A stretch of DNA of 64,000 nucleotides from Verrucomicrobiia bacterium (GTDB lineage: Bacteria; Verrucomicrobiota; Verrucomicrobiia; Verrucomicrobiales; Akkermansiaceae): NCBI GenBank assembly GCA_030432565.1, contig JAUIGV010000003.1, forward strand, positions 1 to 64,000, given 5' to 3'. Position numbers and translations under genes: made by a program. The notes below the pieces were generated by a model. It searched no databases and was not told the DNA's origin. It was given only the letters and a program-made list of their open reading frames with translations. Every line of letters starts with the position of its first letter. Position 1 is the stretch's first letter. Positions 61,733 to 64,000 of this stretch are shown in pieces.

Positions 61733-62137
61733 ATGACTGGAAACGAAGGGCTCGCGGCATTGATCTCTGTTCTGAATGCGGGGGAATATCCTTACATGAT
61801 TGTGGGCTCGTATTCTTCGAATTTTTACGGAATTCCACGGTCAACCAAAGACGCTGATTTGGTTTTGAGTGTTGCTTCCTCGGACTCTGGGGCGAGATTG
61901 CAAGGCGGATACCGGACGGCCTGCTTTTCGAAGATCAGGGCTTTTTCAAAATGGTGACGGCGACGGGTGCAGAAACTTCGATGGGCCAAGGGTGCTGCGA
62001 GGTCGAAGGACTTTGATGATTTGGTGGCGGTGCTTCAGATGCAGAAGCAATTGGATGATGAGTATTTGGAAAGATGGTGCGGGAAGCACGGGACTTTGCC
62101 CTTACTCACGGAGGCGCGGTTTGCGGCGGTGATTTAA
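61733..62137 (+). pseudogene. Nucleotidyltransferase (AbiEii-like) remnant with internal deletion
   Basis: The start (MTGNEGLAALISVLNAGEYP, then MIVGSYSSNFYGIPRSTKDA) is the N-terminal nucleotidyltransferase core with its GSYSSNFYG and STKDADL motif. A stop appears at 61957 (...SKW). After about 62000 the plus strand codes again for a matching C-terminus (KLRWAKGAARSKDFDDLVAV ... RWCGKHGTLPLLTEARF), ending at 62135-62137. The central catalytic part of about 60 residues is missing, so I read this as a deleted, inactive copy. Confidence 0.7.
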
Positions 62138-62478
62138 TCGTCGAAGTATTCGTCGGCGGGGTCGAAGGTGGGGACGGGAATGTTGATGATTTTCATTTCG
62201 CCGATGGCGCGGTGGCGGCAGCCCGGTTTGATGAGGATGCTGGTCATGGGCTTGACGGGGAGGAGTTCACCATCGAGCTCGATGTGGCCCTGACCTTCGA
62301 GGACGAGATAGATCTCGGTCATCTTTTTGTGATAGTGGCTGCGGGCTTCTTTGGAGATGTCGACCATGTGGATGCTGGCGACGGGGTTTTCGGGGATGCA
62401 GAAGGCGCGCCGCGAGGTGCCGCAGGGGCAGGGGGTGCCGGGGACTTCGTCGAGTTGTTCGATGAGATAGTTTTTCAT
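62134..62478 (-). CDS. Cupin-domain protein
   Basis: 114 aa. The cupin core (about 45-100) contains SHYHKKMTEIYLVLEGQGHI (two His and Glu metal ligands), ELLPVKPMTSILIKPGCRHR (third His) and IINIPVPTFDPADEYFDD. The first 30 residues hold CPCG, which may form a disulfide or bind metal. Its stop overlaps the end of the nucleotidyltransferase remnant (convergent). Function and ligand unknown. Confidence 0.82.
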   Translation of the reverse strand: MKNYLIEQLDEVPGTPCPCGTSRRAFCIPENPVASIHMVDISKEARSHYHKKMTEIYLVLEGQGHIELDGELLPVKPMTSILIKPGCRHRAIGEMKIINIPVPTFDPADEYFDD

Positions 62479-62495
62479 GGCAGGGATGTTGGCCT

Positions 62496-63299
62496 CTATT
62501 TCAGGGTGACCACGACTTCATTCTTGGGTTCAACTTTAATTCCTTTTAGTTTCTTAGCTTCGTCGGGGAGGTTTTGGGGGGCGTTGCTTTGAAGGAGTTT
62601 CTTGATCACACTCACTCCTTTTGAAGTTTTTATCAGTTCGTCGCAATCGATCTCGAAAAGTGTTATCGTCTGGTCCTTTTGAAATGTGGAATTCGTTCTT
62701 TTGATCCCTTCGGGGAAAACTATTTTGAAGCCAAGCTTGACCCCTTTTAAGCTGTCCTTGGTCACCACCACCAGCCCCAGTTCCCCAAGAATATTTGGGT
62801 CTTCAGGGTCAAAACCTTCTGTTTCGAGCTCTCCTCTCTTGGCCGCATTCCCGTCTTGATTTGTTTTGGGTAGGTTGATCGTGAGGCGTCCATCGTTAAA
62901 AAGAAATGTCACCTTATTCTCCGGGTTCTTTTCCCGGTTATTGCCGGTGAGGGGGATGCTCAGTTCATTGATATCGCGGAACTGATAAGTGACCCGTAAG
63001 CCGCGACTTCCGGCGTTGGGTTCGATTTCCTCGTCTTCAAAAAAGGAGACCCCCTCGCCAAATTGTTCTGATCTTCGTTGGTCCCTTGCACCGCTCTTCA
63101 TGCTAGCGAGGAAATCATTAGCCAACTTGTCTCCTCCACCTTTTTTGAACTTGTCGTTTGGAATTCTAACGACAGCGGTTTCGGAGATGGTGCCACTTCC
63201 ATCTTTATTCACGGAAATGACGGTTTCAGACTGAAAGCTGCAACTCTGCAGGAAAGCCAAAAGAGCGATCCCGAATAGGCTAAAAATCTTCGCTTTCAT
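62496..63299 (-). CDS. Lipoprotein, paralogue of the next gene
   Basis: 267 aa. A lipoprotein signal (MKAKIFSLFGIALLAFLQSC) ends in lipobox LQSC. The following INELSIP-containing beta strands and later EFGEGVSF-like region (SEQFGEGVSFFEDEEIEPNA, VTYQFRDINEL) are matched by the protein starting beyond 63904, so the two genes are tandem paralogues. Not recognised otherwise. Confidence 0.65.
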   Translation of the reverse strand: MKAKIFSLFGIALLAFLQSCSFQSETVISVNKDGSGTISETAVVRIPNDKFKKGGGDKLANDFLASMKSGARDQRRSEQFGEGVSFFEDEEIEPNAGSRGLRVTYQFRDINELSIPLTGNNREKNPENKVTFLFNDGRLTINLPKTNQDGNAAKRGELETEGFDPEDPNILGELGLVVVTKDSLKGVKLGFKIVFPEGIKRTNSTFQKDQTITLFEIDCDELIKTSKGVSVIKKLLQSNAPQNLPDEAKKLKGIKVEPKNEVVVTLK

Positions 63300-63418
63300 T
63301 TGGGTGATAGGGTAGCCTTGAGACGTTCCGGCGGCAACGATGGGTTTCGTGGGTCGTCACCTGCGCGGGGCCAAGGAAGCCCGCGTCGGGCTGAGCCGAA
63401 GCGTTTTGGTGAGGAGTG

Positions 63419-64000
63419 TTATTTGATCTTTACGGTGATCTCTTTCTTTTCGATTTTGTATCCTTCCAGGATGGCCCCGGCTCGGAGGATGGCCAGGGAT
63501 TTGAGTTTGCTTTTGTCCATAGTGGCCAGGCTTGCAGCGCTTTTACGTGCTTTGTCATAGTCCAAAGCGACCAGGGTGACGGTGTTGCCTTCCACGAAAG
63601 TTGCGTTTGTCTCGGCGATGCCGTCGGCAATGACGAGTTTTGATGATAGCTTCAGACCGGTCCAGAGATCGGCCATTGCGTTTTCTAGCCGATCATCAGC
63701 CTCAGCGGGCTTTTTCTTTTTCTTTTTTTTCGCAACCGGCTTGGGAGCACGCACGGTGAGAATGCCGTTTGAATACTTGAAGCGCGAGACTTCAGCGTCC
63801 TTTTGAGGAGTATCTTCACTTTTTGGTTTCATGGAGCTGAAGGCACTCTCAAGTTTGGTAGGTGCATTTGTTATTTTGTTAATGTCAGTGAATTTGTAGA
63901 TCACCCGCCCGCTTCTGCTGCCGTCATTCCGTTCAATCTCCTCGATTTTGAAAAGAGTGACGCCTTCACCGAAGGACTTGGCCCTCTCCTCCAGTGTTGC
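63419..64000 (-). CDS. Tandem paralogous lipoprotein, N-terminus beyond window
   Basis: The frame runs from the stop at 63419 to the window edge (at least 193 codons). Upstream of MIYKFTDINKITNAPTKL the reading frame continues into KSFGEGVTLFKIEEIERNDG, aligning with SEQFGEGVSFFEDEEIEPNA of the neighbour, so the true start is right of 64000. A run of seven Lys (PVAKKKKKKKPAEADDRLEN) lies near the middle. Likely exported like the paralogue, but the signal peptide is unseen. Confidence 0.65.
   Translation of the reverse strand, partial: ATLEERAKSFGEGVTLFKIEEIERNDGSRSGRVIYKFTDINKITNAPTKLESAFSSMKPKSEDTPQKDAEVSRFKYSNGILTVRAPKPVAKKKKKKKPAEADDRLENAMADLWTGLKLSSKLVIADGIAETNATFVEGNTVTLVALDYDKARKSAASLATMDKSKLKSLAILRAGAILEGYKIEKKEITVKIK

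Overview
The window looks like a chromosomal segment of a Verrucomicrobiota bacterium (Verrucomicrobiae-like). The reasons are PEP-CTERM tails ending in RRRR, very large secreted proteins with lamin-tail/CotH and subtilase architectures and a shared C-terminal style (YRIESS..., DGDGVGNLVEF-like), GYF-domain and EF-hand proteins, several sigma/membrane-protein operons, a sulfatase and an HrpA helicase. It is dense (about 60 genes), with no rRNA, tRNA, intact IS element or CRISPR array that I can support.

Layout. 1-1.5 kb: a small regulatory cluster (truncated ORF, sigma-region-4-like HTH protein, ribbon-helix-helix protein) divergent from a repressor that joins an RHH domain to a LexA/S24 self-cleaving domain. 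1.9-5.7 kb: a leftward sigma-like gene, single-TM protein gene, TpsB outer-membrane transporter gene and a gene starting like a subtilase propeptide (locus A). 5.8-10.6 kb: secreted and EF-hand proteins, an ECF sigma operon with a Spy/ZraP-like protein, and a GYF-domain membrane protein. 10.7-16.2 kb: a secretion cluster of a CotH-kinase/lamin-tail protein flanked by two proteins sharing one repeat domain, one of them PEP-CTERM. 16.9-24.6 kb: HD phosphohydrolase, TPR protein, HrpA helicase, AAA ATPase and a frameshifted lipoprotein gene. 24.7-27.3 kb: ECF sigma factor with a Ser/Thr kinase carrying RCC1 repeats. 27.3-28.7 kb: a decayed, rearranged stretch ending in an apparent gene fusion at a large secreted protein. 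30.9-34.3 kb: RRM RNA-binding protein, transglutaminase-like protein with a CBM9-like protein, and a DUF4349-like lipoprotein.

34.5-46.95 kb is compositionally different: the plus strand, G-rich elsewhere, becomes neutral to C-rich. It holds locus B: the same sigma-like gene and single-TM gene, followed by a short TPS-domain (haemagglutinin N-terminal) protein, converging on a subtilase/TPR-CHAT (caspase-like) gene pair, then a XylR-type regulator and small secreted proteins. 47-64 kb returns to the general pattern: sulfatase, secreted VOC protein, DMT transporter, rhomboid protease, a 1116-aa beta-helix protein, IspH, an OxyR with both redox cysteines, glutamate dehydrogenase, an SLBB export protein, a broken nucleotidyltransferase pair, a cupin and two tandem paralogous lipoproteins, the last cut by the window end.

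The most interesting candidate system is the pair of loci A and B. Both encode an unusual ~315-aa sigma-like protein, a short single-TM protein and, by a 4-bp ATGA overlap, a two-partner-secretion component. A has the transporter and a subtilase-propeptide-like product. B has the secreted TPS protein plus a subtilase and a CHAT protease. I infer a regulated two-partner-secretion/protease module; no function has been shown from sequence alone.
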